From the NCBI RefSeq assembly GCF_000017685.1, contig NC_010602.1, positions 620,001 to 684,000 on the forward strand: 64,000 nucleotides of DNA. Direction: 5' to 3'. Below are positions 62,296 through 64,000 of the stretch, one piece after another. The position numbers and the translations under genes were made by a program. Source of the DNA: Leptospira biflexa serovar Patoc strain 'Patoc 1 (Paris)'. Lineage in GTDB: Bacteria > Spirochaetota > Leptospiria > Leptospirales > Leptospiraceae. The notes under the pieces were generated by a model. It saw only the letters and a list, made by a program, of their open reading frames with translations, did no database searches and was not told the DNA's origin. Each line of letters begins with the position of its first letter. The stretch's first letter is position 1.

Positions 62296-63849
62296 TTACC
62301 TAAGCGAAATGCCTAAGATGCCCGCCAATTGTTCCATCCGTTTGACCATCTTTTCCTGACCGAGTAGGCTAAAGAGAATCGGAAGCTCCAATCCATGGGA
62401 TTTCCCAGTTGTGATGGCTCGGATCGGCATAAAAAGAGTTCGTCCCTTTTCTCCCGTGATTTCGCCCACTTTTGCCATGGATTCCTTATAGGCATCTGGA
62501 GTGGTAAGTGAGCTCTCCTTGACAATGCGGTAAAACTCTGCGACCACTTCCTTCCCTTTGCCTTCGAGCACCAATTGTTTGGCTTCATCGTTTTCAAAGG
62601 ACAGGTTTTCCAAAAAGAATTCCTCAATATAAGGAGGGGCTTGGATGAGTCGGTCCAAATACACACGTACCGAATCTAAGATGGAAAGGAGTTGTGGGTT
62701 CTCTCCTGACTTGAAGGCTTCCGGAATTTGGCAGTCTTTTAAAAAAGGTTCTAATGCTTTGCCAAGGGTTTCAATTTTTGTGTCACGGATGTATTTGTTC
62801 GACATCCAATTGAGTTTGGATTTAGGGTTTAGGTATTCGGCAAGACCAAGGATCGTGAGTTTATTAAAATCAACGGATTCTTTTTCTTCTTCTTTTAGTT
62901 TTTTGAAGACATCAAAGGTAGCAGGGGACTTCGAGCAGCGTTCCACATCAAAAACAGAACACAACTCTTCATCACTCATGTATTCTTTGCCGTCAGGAGA
63001 AGTCCAACCAAGAAGAGCCATATAGTTTCGCATGGTTTCGCTGGAGTAACCTAAATCACGGAAGGCAAGAACGGAAGTGGCACCGGCACGTTTGGAAAGT
63101 TTTTTTCCATCAGTGCCTACAATTTCACTGGCATGAGCAAATCTTGGGAGTGGGAATCCAAATGCTTCAAAGATTAAAATTTGTCTAGGAGTGTTAGAGA
63201 GATGGCCCACACCACGAATCACGTGTGTGATCTTCATCAACGCATCATCGATCACCACAGCATAGTTATATGAAGGAAATCCATCCGATTTGACTATGAT
63301 AAAATCACCAATGAGTTTGGATTCAAATTTCACTTTCCCTTGGATCATATCATCTACGATGACAATTTTGTGTGGTGTTTTGAATCGAACCGTAAAGGGA
63401 ATTTTTTTCTCGAGTTGGGAACCTATTTCTGCATCGGACAGATCAGAACATTTTCCATCATAGATGTAAGGAATTCCCATGGCGTCGGCTTGTTTTTTTT
63501 TGCCTTCGAGTTCTTCCGCTGTACAAAAACAACGGTATGCTTTTTTTTCTTGGATCAGTTTGTCAGTGTATTCTTTGTAGATGTGAATTCGTTCTGATTG
63601 CGTGTACGGTCCGTTGGGTCCACCCACACCAGGACCTTCGTCCCATTCCATACCCAACCATTTAAGAGATTCTAAAATGATTTTAAAAGATGCTTCCGTG
63701 GATCTGTCTTGGTCAGTATCTTCGATGCGTAGTAAAAATTTTCCCTTTTTGGCCTTGGCATACAAATAATTGAATAAGGCAGTCCTTGCTCCTCCTACAT
63801 GAAGGAATCCGGAGGGGGATGGGGCAAAACGGGTACGAACTTCTGTCAT
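62296..63849 (-). CDS. gltX: Glutamyl-tRNA synthetase
   Basis: 517 residues. Class I synthetase: HIGH variant in [21 protein letters not shown] variant in [15 protein letters not shown], and the GluRS anticodon-binding C-terminus. It charges tRNA-Glu and may also misacylate tRNA-Gln if no GlnRS is present (GatCAB is not in this window). The ATG overlaps the stop of the upstream gene by 4 bp. Confidence 0.95.
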
Positions 63850-64000
63850 TTCATTTCCTCTTTGAGTAAAAAATCTCCCATTCGTTTATAACCAAATGGT
63901 TCCTTAGTTTTGGTTGTGAGACCATTGGTATAGGGAGGAACAAAGTATAATTGTAGGTTGTTTTCTTTAAAAATGGGTTTGAAAAACAGTTTGTCGGGTT
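63846..64000 (-). CDS. C-terminal end of a gene cut by the window edge
   Basis: The minus-strand frame is open from 64000 to a TGA at 63846-63848 and overlaps gltX by 4 bp. The visible 50 residues (ending [11 protein letters not shown]) contain no recognised motif. Its gene starts beyond the window. Confidence 0.6.

Overview
The window looks like chromosomal DNA of a Leptospira species, most likely from the saprophytic (L. biflexa-like) group. This is inferred from gene content and style; no database was searched. The supporting signs are low-GC DNA, many short lipoproteins with relaxed lipoboxes, 7TMR-DISM sensor proteins, class III cyclases with GAF domains, lpxD, heme oxygenase, and very tight gene packing with many 4-bp ATGA or 1-bp TAATG overlaps and frequent TTG/GTG starts. 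Most of the window is ordinary chromosome. The one clearly accessory stretch is about 25.8-28.3 kb.

Layout. 0-7.1 kb (+): end of an alpha/beta hydrolase, PadR regulator, a histidine kinase with a periplasmic NMT1/THI5-like sensor, AlkC-type DNA glycosylase, two lipoproteins, a PHB-depolymerase-like esterase and an SDR. 7.1-11.5 kb (-): an overlapping operon of M23 peptidase, ankyrin protein and two cyclic-nucleotide-binding proteins. 11.6-18.4 kb: a membrane-anchored LuxR-type protein, a twin CX3C lipoprotein, and two overlapping cyclase genes, one with intact catalytic residues and one degenerate. 18.4-25.8 kb: an SPL-family radical SAM enzyme with a nucleosidase, divergent from glutathione peroxidase, a ChaN-like protein, a zinc-ribbon PBP1A and two envelope proteins. 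25.8-28.3 kb: decayed gene fragments, a small four-cysteine lipoprotein family present three times (one intact), an MNT/HepT toxin-antitoxin pair, a GC-rich structured element and tRNA-Tyr/tRNA-Thr. 28.3-34.4 kb: transketolase N-subunit, SirB1-like protein, polyprenyl synthase, a 7TMR histidine kinase and a lipoprotein. 34.5-39.4 kb: a tight operon of CLC antiporter, aspartic-protease-like lipoprotein, inactive transglutaminase/7TM protein and RimK-like ATP-grasp ligase. 39.4-46.1 kb: DUF6580-like protein, mazG, hypotheticals, lpxD, DoxX, RibD-C reductase, BFD-like ferredoxin and an MFS protein. 46.1-50.6 kb (-): a periplasmic protein, an HSL-type esterase, a DUF2779 nuclease-like protein and a WYL regulator. 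50.6-64 kb: lipoproteins, heme oxygenase plus MFS under a Fur-like box, phosphate transporter, OlsB-like acyltransferase, YfhO-like protein, polA, glycosyltransferase, RsbW-like ATPase, gltX and the end of one more gene.

How it fits together. Cyclic-nucleotide signalling is concentrated at 7-18 kb, where two CNB proteins lie near an active and a degenerate cyclase. Stress and repair functions cluster at 18-22 kb. The 34-39 kb operon pairs ion exchange with a predicted peptide-tagging system. The most unusual items are the cyclase/pseudo-cyclase pair, the decaying array of four-cysteine lipoproteins, the WYL-DUF2779 pair whose nuclease triad is swapped, and a hairpin that would mask the lpxD ribosome-binding site.
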